Below are positions 1 through 8,601 of a stretch of DNA of 64,000 nucleotides, piece after piece. Positions within the stretch are counted from its first letter, which is position 1, and every line of letters starts with the position of its first letter. Both the position numbers and the translations under genes were made by a program. Source of the DNA: Streptomyces sp. CG 926. GTDB lineage: Bacteria; Actinomycetota; Actinomycetes; Streptomycetales; Streptomycetaceae. The notes under the pieces are model-generated. The model was not told the DNA's origin, made no database searches, and saw only the letters and a program-made list of their open reading frames with translations. The stretch lies in NCBI RefSeq assembly GCF_003148825.1, contig NZ_QGGZ01000006.1, positions 248,001 through 312,000 on the forward strand, read 5' to 3'.

Positions 1-2229
1 CACGACGGGCGAGCCCACGACCGTACCGGTGGCGACGTCGCCGTGGTCCACGGATGCGGCCTCGCGGTCCGCGACGGCCGCCAGCGCGCCCACGACGCTG
101 TGGGTGAAGATCTGGCGGGCGGTGACGTGGAGGCCCGCTTCGCGCAGGGCGCTCAGCAGGGAGATCGCCAGGATGCTGTCGCCGCCGAGCTGGAAGAAGT
201 CCTGGTCGACGCCGACCGCTTCGCGCCGCAGCACCGTCGCGACCGCCGCGCACACCAGGCGTTCGTTCTCGGTGACGGGCGGGGCGAGGTCGCCCGCGCC
301 GGTGGCGGGCTCCGGCAGGGCGCCCCGGTCGAGCTTGCCGTTCGCGGTGAGCGGGAACTCCTTCATCACGACGATGTGCGCGGGCACCATGTACTCCACC
401 ATGTGCCCGGTGGCCCACTGCTTGACCTCGTCGGCGCGCAGGCCCTCGCTCCCGGTGGCGGGGATGACGTAGCCGACGAGGTAGGTTCCGCCGGCCGTGT
501 TCTTCTTCGCGACGACGCAGGTGTGACGTACCGCGGGGTGCTCGGCGAGGCCGACCTCGACGTCCTCGATCTCCAGCCGCATGCCGCGGATCTTGATCTG
601 GTTGTCGGCGCGGCCGAGGAAGTCCAGGGATCCGTCGGGGGCGAAGCGGGCGAGGTCGCCGGTGCGGTACAGCCGGGATCCGTCCGCGGCGAAGGGGTTG
701 GCGACGAACCGGGAGGCCGTCAGGCCGGGCGCGCCCACGTATCCACGCCCCAGCAGGAAGCCGCCCACGTACAGCTCGCCGCCGACCCCGATCGGGACCG
801 GACGCAGCTCGTCGTCCAGTACGTACAGCTGGGTGTTGGGGTTGGGCCTGCCGATCGATGTCGACAGGCGTTCCGCGGCGCCCCGGTAGACGACGTGCGA
901 GACGCCGATCGTCGTCTCGGCCGGACCGTAGCCGTGGTACATGGGTATGTCGAGCCGGGTACGGAAGCGCTCGTACAGCTCGGGGGTCAGCACCTCGCCG
1001 CCGCACCACACGTGGCGCAGGCTGTCGAGCCGTCCGGAGTCGCCCGCGATCTCCAGCAGTACGTCCAGCATGGACGAGACGAGGTAGGTGAAGGTGACGC
1101 GCTGCTCGGCGATCACGCTCAGCAGGTGGTGCGGGTCGCGTTCGCCGCCGGGCCGTAGGACCACCAGCCGGCCGCCGCACACCAGGGGCAGGAAGATCTC
1201 GTTGATGGAGATGTCGAAGGACAACGGTGCCTTGAACAGCGAGGCGTCGTCGTGGCCGAAGCCCAGGATCTCCTCGACCTGCCACAGCAGGCGTTCGCTG
1301 ATGGCCTCGTGGCGGATCATCGCGCCCTTGGGGCGGCCGGTCGAACCGGACGTGAAGATCACATAGGCGAGGGCGTCGCCGGGGACGGTGACCCCGGTCC
1401 CCGTGTCGGGGTAGGAGCCGAACCGCCAGTCGCCGAGGTCGACCGGCACGGCTTCCGGTTCCTCCGGGGCGTGTGCGCCCGAGTCGTTGAGCTGCAGGAC
1501 GACGCGTGCGTCGGCGATGACGACGGAGCGGCGTGCGGCGGGCCACTGCGGGTCGAGCGGTACGAACGCGGCGCCCGCCTGGAGCACGCCGAGCAGGCCG
1601 ATCACCATGTCGGCGGAGCGGTCCAGGGAGATGGCGACGACCTGTTCGGACGTGATGCCGCGTTCGACGAGGTGGTGGGCCAGCTGGGCGGAGAGCTGGG
1701 CCGCCTGGCGGTAGGTCAGTGAGCGGTGTTCGTCGACGACGGCGACGGCGTCCGGCCGCAGGCGTGCCTGCTCGCGGAACATCTCGACGACGGTCGGGCG
1801 GATCCGGTCCGCCCCGGTGTCGTTCCACCGGGCCAGGGTCGCGAGCCGCTCCGCGACACCGGAGGGCCCGATGGTGGACAGGGGCCGGTCCGGGAAGTCG
1901 GCCAGGTCGTCCAGGGCCAGCTGTGCGTCGGCCCGTACGACACCGTCCGGGAGGGTGATGCTGCGGCCGTCCGGGCCGTGCCGGCCGTCCGTCCCGACCT
2001 CCCAGCCGGCCGTTCCCGCGCCGCCGTTGTCCGCCCAGCCGAGGACGTCGGCGAACAGGGTGCTCGGGGTGAGCTCCAGGCCGTCGGGGCTTCGTCCCGT
2101 CGCCCAGTGGGCCAGTGCGATGGCGCACGCCCGGGCGATGGTGGTGTCGCCGTAGTCGCCGGCTCGCCGGCGCACGTCGGCCAGGCGGGTGGGAGAAAGC
2201 AGCACGAGACGAGCGGTCGATTCCGTCAT
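1..2229 (-). CDS. cchH: Nonribosomal peptide synthetase, first module of coelichelin-type synthetase (partial, runs off window)
   Basis: The reading frame is open from the ATG at 2229 (preceded by GGAAAGG) to base 1, so the 3' part lies outside the window. About 140 N-terminal residues precede an adenylation domain with all core motifs: YVIFTSGSTGRPKG near residue 286, HGYGPAETT near 430, YRTGDL, and NGKLDRGALP. A carrier domain follows, with LGGDS (Ser685 as the pantetheine site). There is no condensation domain before the A domain. Reading the ten pocket residues against GrsA gives D-I-N-Y-W-G-G-I-G-K, which I recall as the code of the first CchH module (formyl-hydroxyornithine). After the carrier the frame enters what looks like the start of an epimerization or condensation domain. 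The neighbours (siderophore uptake genes, iron boxes) agree. The family call is sure; the coelichelin assignment is inference from the code and gene order. Confidence 0.85.
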   Translation of the reverse strand, partial: MTESTARLVLLSPTRLADVRRRAGDYGDTTIARACAIALAHWATGRSPDGLELTPSTLFADVLGWADNGGAGTAGWEVGTDGRHGPDGRSITLPDGVVRADAQLALDDLADFPDRPLSTIGPSGVAERLATLARWNDTGADRIRPTVVEMFREQARLRPDAVAVVDEHRSLTYRQAAQLSAQLAHHLVERGITSEQVVAISLDRSADMVIGLLGVLQAGAAFVPLDPQWPAARRSVVIADARVVLQLNDSGAHAPEEPEAVPVDLGDWRFGSYPDTGTGVTVPGDALAYVIFTSGSTGRPKGAMIRHEAISERLLWQVEEILGFGHDDASLFKAPLSFDISINEIFLPLVCGGRLVVLRPGGERDPHHLLSVIAEQRVTFTYLVSSMLDVLLEIAGDSGRLDSLRHVWCGGEVLTPELYERFRTRLDIPMYHGYGPAETTIGVSHVVYRGAAERLSTSIGRPNPNTQLYVLDDELRPVPIGVGGELYVGGFLLGRGYVGAPGLTASRFVANPFAADGSRLYRTGDLARFAPDGSLDFLGRADNQIKIRGMRLEIEDVEVGLAEHPAVRHTCVVAKKNTAGGTYLVGYVIPATGSEGLRADEVKQWATGHMVEYMVPAHIVVMKEFPLTANGKLDRGALPEPATGAGDLAPPVTENERLVCAAVATVLRREAVGVDQDFFQLGGDSILAISLLSALREAGLHVTARQIFTHSVVGALAAVADREAASVDHGDVATGTVVGSPVV

Positions 2230-2288
2230 CGAAGGCTCAACGCCCTTTCCAGATCGATAGGTTGTCCCAACCGAAACAAGCGTCACCC

Positions 2289-2313
2289 AGGAGGTGCCCG
2301 ACAGGCACCTCCT
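2289..2313. terminator. Perfect 10-bp hairpin overlapping the exporter stop codon
   Basis: AGGAGGTGCC (2289-2298) and GGCACCTCCT (2304-2313) form a perfect stem with a 5-nt loop. The TAG stop of the upstream ABC gene (2314-2312) lies in the stem. Because the stem contains an AGGAGG-like sequence it could also act on translation, but it sits about 60 nt before the NRPS start, so partial termination between exporter and synthetase is the simpler reading. Confidence 0.55.
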
Positions 2314-4105
2314 AGCTGCCTTCGCGCCAGGCCCGCCACAGTCGTGCGTAGCGGCCGCCCAGGGCCACCAGATCCTCGTGCGTGCCCTGCTCCACGACGC
2401 GGCCCGCGTCCAGTACGGCGATCCGGTCCGCCGCCATCGCCTGGGTGAGCCGGTGTGCCACGAACAGCGTGGTCCGGCCCGCGCACGCGGCGAGCACGGC
2501 CCGTTCGAGTTCGGCCGCGCCCTCGCTGCCCGCTTCCGCCGTGGACTCGTCGAGCACCACCACGGGGGTGCGACCCAGCACCAGCCGGGCCAGGGCGACA
2601 TGGGCGACCTTGGTGACGTCGAGGCGTTCACCGCCTTCGCCGACGAGTGTGTTCAGCCCGTCGGGCAGCGCGTCGACCCAGCCGTCGGCGCCGACCGTGC
2701 GCAGGGCGTCCAGCAACTGGGCGTCACTCGCCTCGGGCGCGGCCAGCCGCAGGTCCTCGGCGAGCGGGCCGGAGAAGACGTGCGTCTCCTGGGTCAGGAT
2801 GCTGACCAGGGCGCGTGCCCCGGCCTCGTCGAGGTCGGCGAGGTCGGTGGACCCTATGCGTACGGATCCGCCCTGCGGGGTGCCGATGCCCGCGATCAGC
2901 GCGGCCAGGGTGGACTTGCCCGCTCCCGTGGCCCCGACCAGTGCGAGAGAGGTACCGGCCGCAATGGTGAGGTCGACGTCCCGGACGACCGGCTCCTCGG
3001 AGTCGGGGTAGCGGAAGGTCAGCCCCGACACCTCGACGGTCACCGGCTGCGGCGCGTCCGCCGCGGCGGCCGCGACCAGGGCGCCCACCAGCCGGTCCTC
3101 GGCCTCCTCCTCCAGTACGCCGACCAGGCGGGTCAGGCTCGCGCCCGACTTCTGCGCCTCGTCGAAGGTGAACATGATGGAGCCGAGCGGGGTGAAGAGC
3201 CGGTGGAAGAGCAGCGGGGCCGCGGAAACCTCCCCGAGGGTGGCGGCGTCGGCCTCCAGCAGGGCGTATCCGACCAGGATGATCAGGGTGAGCCCGATGA
3301 ACTCGGCGCGGTTCTCCCGGCCGACGAACCGGCCGAAGAGCCGGAACACCTCGACGCCGAGGTCGCGGACCCGCCAGGACTCCTGGGTGACCTTCTCGCG
3401 GACGGCCCCTTCGAGTCGGTACGCCCGCACCGTGTCGATCCCGTTCAGTCCGCTGATCAGGGCTTGCGCCCGGTCGGCCTGGGCGGCCCGCTGCTTCTGG
3501 TAGAGCGGGGCGGAGCGGGGCAGGTACCAGCGCAGGGCCAGGCCGTACGCGGGCAGCGCGCAGGCGCCGGCCAGTCCGAGCCGCCAGTCCAGGCCGAACA
3601 TGCCGAGCGTGGCGATGACGACCAGCACGCCCGCCGAGAACACGGTGGGGACGGCCGTCCTGATGCCCTTGGAGAGCACGGCCACGTCGTCGCCGACCCG
3701 GGAGAGCACGTCTCCCCGGCCGACCTGCTCGATCCGGGCGCTCGGCATCCCGAGCACCGCCCGGACCGCGCCTTCGCGCAGCCGGGCGAGGAGGTCCGCG
3801 CCGAGCCGCCCGATGAGGTAGGTCGACAGGGCGGTGGCCGCCGCGCCGAGCAGCGCGGCGGCCACCATCAACACCCCGGTGGCGACCAGGATCGAGCGCG
3901 GTCCGCCCGCGACCACCCCGTCGACGACCCGGCCGAGCAGGAGCAGCGGGAGCACTTGGAGGGCCGCCCCCGCCACCGTGGTGAACACGGTGGCGAAGGT
4001 CAGCCATGGCACCTCGCGGCAGTGCGCGAGGACCCAGCGGGTGGCCTCGCGTCCGCTCGTCGTGCGCAGGGTCGACGGGGCGACGCGCGTGGCGGTGACG
4101 CTCAC
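2312..4105 (-). CDS. cchG: ABC transporter, fused permease and ATPase, siderophore exporter-like
   Basis: 597 residues. The GTG start at 4105 overlaps the stop of the lipoprotein gene (GTGA), so the two are translationally coupled. The N-terminal half is an exporter-type transmembrane domain; the C-terminal half is an ATPase with Walker A GATGAGKST, Q-loop region LTQETHVFSG, Walker B VVVLDEST and H-loop LFVAHRL. The ABC signature is not LSGGQ: the equivalent stretch reads GGERLDVTKVAHVALARL. A degenerate signature of this kind occurs, as I recall, in an actinobacterial exporter subgroup. In the coelichelin locus of S. coelicolor an exporter-like ABC protein lies at the same place between synthetase and lipoprotein, so a role in siderophore release is inferred. 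The longer open frame upstream of 4105 only shadows the lipoprotein gene. Confidence 0.8.
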   Translation of the reverse strand: MSVTATRVAPSTLRTTSGREATRWVLAHCREVPWLTFATVFTTVAGAALQVLPLLLLGRVVDGVVAGGPRSILVATGVLMVAAALLGAAATALSTYLIGRLGADLLARLREGAVRAVLGMPSARIEQVGRGDVLSRVGDDVAVLSKGIRTAVPTVFSAGVLVVIATLGMFGLDWRLGLAGACALPAYGLALRWYLPRSAPLYQKQRAAQADRAQALISGLNGIDTVRAYRLEGAVREKVTQESWRVRDLGVEVFRLFGRFVGRENRAEFIGLTLIILVGYALLEADAATLGEVSAAPLLFHRLFTPLGSIMFTFDEAQKSGASLTRLVGVLEEEAEDRLVGALVAAAAADAPQPVTVEVSGLTFRYPDSEEPVVRDVDLTIAAGTSLALVGATGAGKSTLAALIAGIGTPQGGSVRIGSTDLADLDEAGARALVSILTQETHVFSGPLAEDLRLAAPEASDAQLLDALRTVGADGWVDALPDGLNTLVGEGGERLDVTKVAHVALARLVLGRTPVVVLDESTAEAGSEGAAELERAVLAACAGRTTLFVAHRLTQAMAADRIAVLDAGRVVEQGTHEDLVALGGRYARLWRAWREGS

Positions 4106-5163
4106 CCCTGACCGGCCGACTTGACGAGTTCGTCGATGGCGTACGGCAGGGAGAGCAGGGTGCCCTGGGACATGGCCGCGCCGACGGCCGGGCCCTCGCT
4201 GTCGAGGAGGTAGGAGACCTTGCCGTTCTTGACCGCGTTCAGGTTGGTGAACAGCTGGAACTTCTTCAGGGATTCCTGGTCCGCCTTGTCGGCGATGACG
4301 AAGATGCGGTCGACGTCGACGAGGTCCATGCGCTCCGGGGAGAGCGTGGTGTAGAACTTGCCGTCCGCGATCTTGTCGATCTCGGTCTGGCCCTTGTAGC
4401 CGATGCCCGTCACCAGTCGGCCGCGCACGTCGGTGGTGGTGAAGGGGGCCACCGAGTCCTTGTACCAGGACAGCGGGACGGCGGTCTGGTTCGCGAACTC
4501 GGGGTGGGCCTTCTTGGCGGCGTCGAGCTTGTCCTGGATGCCCTTCACCAGCTCGGTGCCCTTGGCCTCCTGGCCGAGGGCCTTGCCGATGTGGACGGCG
4601 TTGTCCTGCCAGGGCGCGCTGAAGGGTTCCTTCTCGGCCTTGGTGCGGCCCACGGTGGGAGCGATCTTGGAGAGCTTGTCGTAGCCGGCCTGGTCGATCT
4701 CGGAGTACACGGCGATGATCAGGTCCGGCCGCAGGGCCGCGATCTTCTCGTAGTTCGGGCCGGCGTCGCCGTTGTTCATGATGACCTCGGGGCGGGTGTC
4801 GCCCCACTTCTCCTTCACCCACGGCCACTGGGTGTTGATGTCGGGAGAGGTGCCCGGCGGGTTCGGGTACTGGTCGACCATGCCGACCGGCTTGATGCCG
4901 AACGCCAGGATGGCCTGTTCGTCGGTGTAGCCGACCGAGACGACCCGCTTGGGGGCCTTCTTCACCTCGGTCGACCCGAAGGCGTGCTCCACGGTGACCG
5001 GGAAGGCGCCCCCGGCGGCCGAGGAGTTGTCGCTCTTCTTGTCGGCCTGGTCCGCCGAATCGGAACCGCATCCGGCCAGGAGGCCGACACCGAGGGTCGC
5101 GACGGAGACCCCGGCCGCCAACCGCTGCCAGGGCTTCATACGTGTCGATCGATGGAAAAGCAT
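4102..5163 (-). CDS. cchF: Iron-siderophore ABC transporter substrate-binding lipoprotein
   Basis: 353 residues. The ATG at 5163 has AAGGGA seven bases upstream; an ATG eight codons later has no ribosome site. The N terminus is basic and hydrophobic with lipobox LLAGC, then a Ser/Asp-rich linker, and the body is a periplasmic binding protein of the FecB/FhuD class (for example RVVSVGYTDEQAILAFGIKPVG near the start and ALRPDLIIAVYSEI in the first lobe). It should sit on the outer face of the membrane and hand ferric siderophore to the permease pair encoded at 6184-8300. An iron box lies about 70 bp upstream, so this gene heads its own iron-repressed transcript continuing into the exporter and NRPS genes. 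Confidence 0.92.
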   Translation of the reverse strand: MLFHRSTRMKPWQRLAAGVSVATLGVGLLAGCGSDSADQADKKSDNSSAAGGAFPVTVEHAFGSTEVKKAPKRVVSVGYTDEQAILAFGIKPVGMVDQYPNPPGTSPDINTQWPWVKEKWGDTRPEVIMNNGDAGPNYEKIAALRPDLIIAVYSEIDQAGYDKLSKIAPTVGRTKAEKEPFSAPWQDNAVHIGKALGQEAKGTELVKGIQDKLDAAKKAHPEFANQTAVPLSWYKDSVAPFTTTDVRGRLVTGIGYKGQTEIDKIADGKFYTTLSPERMDLVDVDRIFVIADKADQESLKKFQLFTNLNAVKNGKVSYLLDSEGPAVGAAMSQGTLLSLPYAIDELVKSAGQG

Positions 5164-5234
5164 CCGAAATCCCTTGCTTTCGTGCCGTCCATTGCAGTTC
5201 CGCCCGAGGGCAGCCAAACCCTACCGCGCCCAAG

Positions 5235-5253
5235 TGAGGCTAGCCTAGCCTTA
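5235..5253 (-). promoter_or_regulatory. Iron box (DmdR/IdeR operator) for the lipoprotein transcript
   Basis: On the minus strand the 19-mer TAAGGCTAGGCTAGCCTCA matches the actinobacterial iron-regulator consensus TTAGGTTAGGCTAACCTAA at 15 of 19 positions. It lies about 70 bp upstream of the lipoprotein start, where binding of the Fe-loaded repressor would block transcription. Consensus quoted from memory. Confidence 0.8.
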
Positions 5254-5276
5254 CTTGCGCCGTAACTTTGTTTGAT

Positions 5277-6149
5277 CTAGAGGGTGCGCACGTGGGCGCG
5301 CCCGATGGGCACGATGAGCGGTCGGTCCCCGACCGGATCGTCGATCACCTTGGCGCGCAGTCCGAACGCCTCGTACAACAGCTCGGCGGTGATCACGTCA
5401 CGGGGGTGCCCCTGCGCGAGGATCGAACCGGCCTTCATCACGATGAGGTTGTCGCTGTAGCGCGTGGCCAGGTTGAGGTCGTGCAGCACCAGGACCACGG
5501 TGCATCCCGACTCGTGGAGGTCGTCCACGAGGTCGAGCACGTCGATCGCGTGGGCCAGGTCCAGATACGTGGTCGGCTCGTCCAGCAGCAGCAGGTCGGT
5601 GCCCTGGGCCAGTGTCATCGAGATCCAGACCCGCTGCCGCTGTCCGCCGGACAGCGCGTCGACCGGGCGGTCGGCCAGGTCGGAGACCCCCGTCATGGCC
5701 AGGGCCCGGGCCACGACCTCGGCGTCGTCGGAGGACCACTGCCGCAACCAACTCTGGTGCGGATGGCGGCCCCTGGCGACGAGGTCGGACACGGTGAGCC
5801 CCTCCGGCGCCACCGGAGCCTGGGGCAGCAGGCCGAGTTTCTTGGCCACGTCCCTGGTCCTGAGCCGGCCGATGTCCTCGCCGTCGAGCACGACCGACCC
5901 GCTGGTCGGCTTGAGCAGCCGGGACAGGGTCCGCAACAGGGTGGACTTCCCGCAGCCGTTGGAACCGATGATCGTGGTGATCACCCGTGGCGGGATCGAC
6001 ACGTGGAGGTCGTCGATCACGACCCGCCCGCCGTACCCGACCGTGACCCCTCGGGCCGCCAGCCGTACGGCCTCCTCCTCGACCTCGTCCCCGTCGGACT
6101 CGATTCCGGCGATCTGCGATGCGGCCACAACTCCCCCTGAGGTAGGCAT
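5277..6149 (-). CDS. cchE: Ferric siderophore ABC transporter ATP-binding protein
   Basis: Up to 290 residues from the ATG at 6149; a GTG at 6128 follows GGGGGAG closely and is an alternative start. FecE/FhuC-type ATPase: Walker A GSNGCGKST, signature LSGGQRQR, Walker B LLLLDEPT with D-loop YLDL, and switch histidine LVLHDLN. The C-terminal stretch after the ATPase core (RAKVIDDPVGDRPLIVPIG) is typical of siderophore ATPases. It lies 34 bp after the permease stop and belongs to the permease operon. It powers import through the two FecCD permeases. Confidence 0.93.
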   Translation of the reverse strand: MPTSGGVVAASQIAGIESDGDEVEEEAVRLAARGVTVGYGGRVVIDDLHVSIPPRVITTIIGSNGCGKSTLLRTLSRLLKPTSGSVVLDGEDIGRLRTRDVAKKLGLLPQAPVAPEGLTVSDLVARGRHPHQSWLRQWSSDDAEVVARALAMTGVSDLADRPVDALSGGQRQRVWISMTLAQGTDLLLLDEPTTYLDLAHAIDVLDLVDDLHESGCTVVLVLHDLNLATRYSDNLIVMKAGSILAQGHPRDVITAELLYEAFGLRAKVIDDPVGDRPLIVPIGRAHVRTL

Positions 6150-6183
6150 GTCTGAAAGGCCCGAAGAGGCATCGGGCGCTCGG

Positions 6184-7245
6184 CTAGCGCAGGTTGGCCC
6201 GCACCAGCAGGTGGATGAGGAAGGGGCCGCCGATCACGGCGGTCACCACGCCCACCGGGAGGGTGATCGGCAGTGCCGTACGGGCGACCAGGTCCGCACC
6301 GATCAGCAGCAGGGCCCCGACCGCCCCCGAGGCCACCATCGGCGGTGTCGGGCACTTCGCCAGCCGCATCGCCACCTGGGGCGCCACCAGCGCGACGAAG
6401 GGGACCGGGCCGGCCGCGCTCACCGCCATGCCGGCCAGCAGCACCGCGCACAGCAGCAGCACCGCGCGCACCCTCGTGTACCGGACGCCGAGCCCCGCGG
6501 CCACGTCGTCACCGAGGTGCAGGGGCTTGAACTGGAACGCGACCACCGTCACGACCACCATCAGAGCCAGCGTGCCCCAGAGCGCCACGCCCACGTCGTC
6601 CCACGACCGGTTGTCGAGGGAGCCGACGAGCCAGGCCTGGGCCCGGGCGACGTCCCTGATGTCGGCCGTGACCAGCAGCCAGGCCGTGATCGACTCCATC
6701 ACGGCGCTCACCGAGATGCCGATGAGGATGAGCCGGAAGCCGTCGATCCCGCGCCGCCACGCCAGGAAGTAGACGAGGAGACCCGTGCCGAGCCCGCCCG
6801 CGAGCGCCGCCCCGGACAGGCCAACCGAGTTGACGACCGCCGCGGCGGTCCCGCCCGACACGGTCACCAGGAACACCGCGACCGCGCCGGCGCCCCCGGT
6901 GATGCCCAGGATGTCCGGGCTGGCCAGCGGATTGCGGGCGATCGACTGGGTGATCGCCCCCGAGACCCCGAGCGCGACGCCGACCACAAGGCCGGCCAGG
7001 GCCCGCGGCATCCGTAGGTCCATGATCACGAACCGGTCGACCTGCTCGCCCCCGCCCAGGACCGTGGCGATCACGCGGGACAGGTCGATGGGGAAGTCCC
7101 CGACGCCGATGGACACGCAGAACACCAGGAAGGTCGCCGCCGCCAGCAGGAACGTAACGCACACGACCCACGGCCGCCAGACGAACGAGAGGGGGCCGAA
7201 CCGCACGCCCGGCGTCACCGATGCCTTCACCTCGGTCCCGGTCAT
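6184..7245 (-). CDS. cchD: FecCD-family siderophore ABC permease
   Basis: 353 residues. The ATG at 7245 overlaps the upstream permease stop (ATGA). The protein is strongly hydrophobic with about nine to ten membrane segments and FecCD features such as LPRALAGLVVGVALGVSGAI near the N terminus and GPVPFVALVAPQVAM in the coupling-helix region. It pairs with the product of 7242-8300 to form the channel. A much longer open frame continues to 8376, but that extra part overlaps the other permease out of frame and is rejected. Confidence 0.93.
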   Translation of the reverse strand: MTGTEVKASVTPGVRFGPLSFVWRPWVVCVTFLLAAATFLVFCVSIGVGDFPIDLSRVIATVLGGGEQVDRFVIMDLRMPRALAGLVVGVALGVSGAITQSIARNPLASPDILGITGGAGAVAVFLVTVSGGTAAAVVNSVGLSGAALAGGLGTGLLVYFLAWRRGIDGFRLILIGISVSAVMESITAWLLVTADIRDVARAQAWLVGSLDNRSWDDVGVALWGTLALMVVVTVVAFQFKPLHLGDDVAAGLGVRYTRVRAVLLLCAVLLAGMAVSAAGPVPFVALVAPQVAMRLAKCPTPPMVASGAVGALLLIGADLVARTALPITLPVGVVTAVIGGPFLIHLLVRANLR

Positions 7246-8300
7246 GCGCTCTTGAACTTTCCGCGCCACACCAGGGCCGCGAAGAACGGAGCCCCGAGGA
7301 GGGCCACGACGACCCCCGCGTCCAACTCCCCCGGCCGCACCAGCAGGCGCCCCACGATGTCGCAGACCAGCAGGACGATGGCGCCGAGCAGGCCCGCGTA
7401 CGGCACCAGCCAGCGGTAGTCCGGCCCGGTCAGCCGGCGGGCCAGGTGGGCCACCATCAGACCGAGGAAGGCGATGGGGCCGCACGCCGCCGTCGCGGCT
7501 CCCGCCAGCAGGGTGATGGCGGCGATGCCCATGGTCCGGCTCAGCACGATGTTCACCCCCAGCCCCCGGGCGACGTCGTCGCCGAGGTTGAGCAGGTTGA
7601 GGGCGGGCAGCGTGGTCAGCGCGAGCACCAGCCCGACGGCGATGAACGCCATCACCGGCCGGATGACGTCGAAGCCGACACCGGCCACGGAGCCCGCGTT
7701 CCAGAACCGCAGGGCATTCAGCGCGGCCTTGTCGGACAGTGCGACCGCTGCGGTCATCGCGGCGAGGAACGCCGTGACCCCTTGTCCGGCCAGGGCGAGG
7801 GTCAGTGGGTTGCCGGCCCCCCGGCCGATGCTCGCCAGTCCGAAGACGACGACACCGGCGACCCCGGCGCCCAGGAAGGCGAACCACACGTAGTGGAACG
7901 GATCGGCGAACCCGAACAGGGCGATCACCAGCACCACGGCGAACGAGGCACCGGAGTTCACGCCCAACAGGCCCGTATCGGCGATCGGATTGCGCGTGTA
8001 CCCCTGGATCAGCGCTCCGCCGACCCCCAGGGCCACGCCCGCCGCGAGCGCCAGCACCGTGCGCGGCACCCGTACGGTGCGCACGATGAGCCGTATCTCG
8101 GTGAGCCGCTGATCGGGGTCCGGGGCTGCCGACAACCCGCGCCACACCTCGGCGGGGGTCAGCGCCCGCGCGCCGACGGCCAACGACACCACCATGGCGG
8201 CCAGGAGGAGCAGCACCAGGGCGACCGAGCCCACGATCCGCCGCCGACGGGCCTCCGTCACGCCCCGGGGCACGGGGCGTTCCACTGCGATCGTGGCCAT
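7242..8300 (-). CDS. cchC: FecCD-family siderophore ABC permease
   Basis: 352 residues from the ATG at 8300, first gene of the permease operon. A basic N terminus is followed by a first membrane helix and the family stretch VRVPRTVLALAAGVALGVGGALIQ; GPIAFLGLMVAHLARRL marks the ATPase-contact loop. The two permeases are paralogous. Two iron boxes lie upstream, so the operon should be repressed in iron-replete cells. In the S. coelicolor coelichelin cluster the next genes upstream are the ornithine hydroxylase and formyltransferase genes; here they are absent and unrelated genes follow. Confidence 0.93.
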   Translation of the reverse strand: MATIAVERPVPRGVTEARRRRIVGSVALVLLLLAAMVVSLAVGARALTPAEVWRGLSAAPDPDQRLTEIRLIVRTVRVPRTVLALAAGVALGVGGALIQGYTRNPIADTGLLGVNSGASFAVVLVIALFGFADPFHYVWFAFLGAGVAGVVVFGLASIGRGAGNPLTLALAGQGVTAFLAAMTAAVALSDKAALNALRFWNAGSVAGVGFDVIRPVMAFIAVGLVLALTTLPALNLLNLGDDVARGLGVNIVLSRTMGIAAITLLAGAATAACGPIAFLGLMVAHLARRLTGPDYRWLVPYAGLLGAIVLLVCDIVGRLLVRPGELDAGVVVALLGAPFFAALVWRGKFKSA

Positions 8301-8399
8301 GTCGCTCTACGTCATCCCTTCGATCCACCGAGGCGGCACGGCCGCTGGCGCCCGCCACCACCCGGTGGGTCGGCACACCGACGCGGCCACGACCGAAAC

Positions 8400-8418
8400 T
8401 TAGGCAAAGCTAAGCTGA
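8400..8418 (-). promoter_or_regulatory. Iron box, proximal, for the permease operon
   Basis: TTAGGCAAAGCTAAGCTGA matches the iron-regulator consensus at 14 of 19 positions and has the TTAG...CTAA symmetry. It lies about 100 bp upstream of the permease ATG at 8300. Confidence 0.7.
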
Positions 8419-8503
8419 TTCCATGGCGCGCTGTCGATAGACAAAACGGTCAGGTGGGGGTGGCGAACTACCAACTCGCCCCCAAATATGCACTGTTGAA
8501 CGA

Positions 8504-8522
8504 TTAGGTAATCCTAACCTTA
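8504..8522. promoter_or_regulatory. Iron box, distal
   Basis: TTAGGTAATCCTAACCTTA matches the consensus at 15 of 19 positions, the equal best of the three boxes. It lies about 200 bp upstream of the permease start. No iron-related gene reads away from it on the plus strand. It may be a second operator for the permeases or the remnant of a promoter for genes no longer present. Confidence 0.75.
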
Positions 8523-8547
8523 CTTGGCCTGGTGGATGACGTGCAAA

Positions 8548-8574
8548 CGCGCCCCGACCCATGGCCGGGGCGCG
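8548..8574 (-). terminator. Strong GC hairpin after the CBM48-like gene
   Basis: CGCGCCCCG and CGGGGCGCG pair perfectly over 9 bp around a 9-nt loop. It lies 28 bp beyond the stop of the minus-strand gene at 8602, the right place for an intrinsic terminator (no U-tract, as is usual in Streptomyces). Confidence 0.65.
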
Positions 8575-8601
8575 CTCCGGGTCCGCGAGAGGTCCGGCCC
8601 G

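Larger units (their letters stand above)
8301..8601. other. Intergenic region holding two iron boxes and a terminator hairpin
   Basis: About 300 bp with no convincing gene on either strand. It contains the proximal iron box (8400-8418), a second iron box (8504-8522) and a strong hairpin (8548-8574) that ends the gene at 8602-8877. The stretch 8461-8520 is visibly richer in A/T than its surroundings, as expected for an operator/promoter. Confidence 0.7.

Noticed and set aside
2312..5233. Single 973-residue frame joining exporter and lipoprotein region
   Set aside because: The N-terminal 376 residues are an out-of-frame shadow of the lipoprotein gene; the GTGA overlap at 4105 marks the true start.
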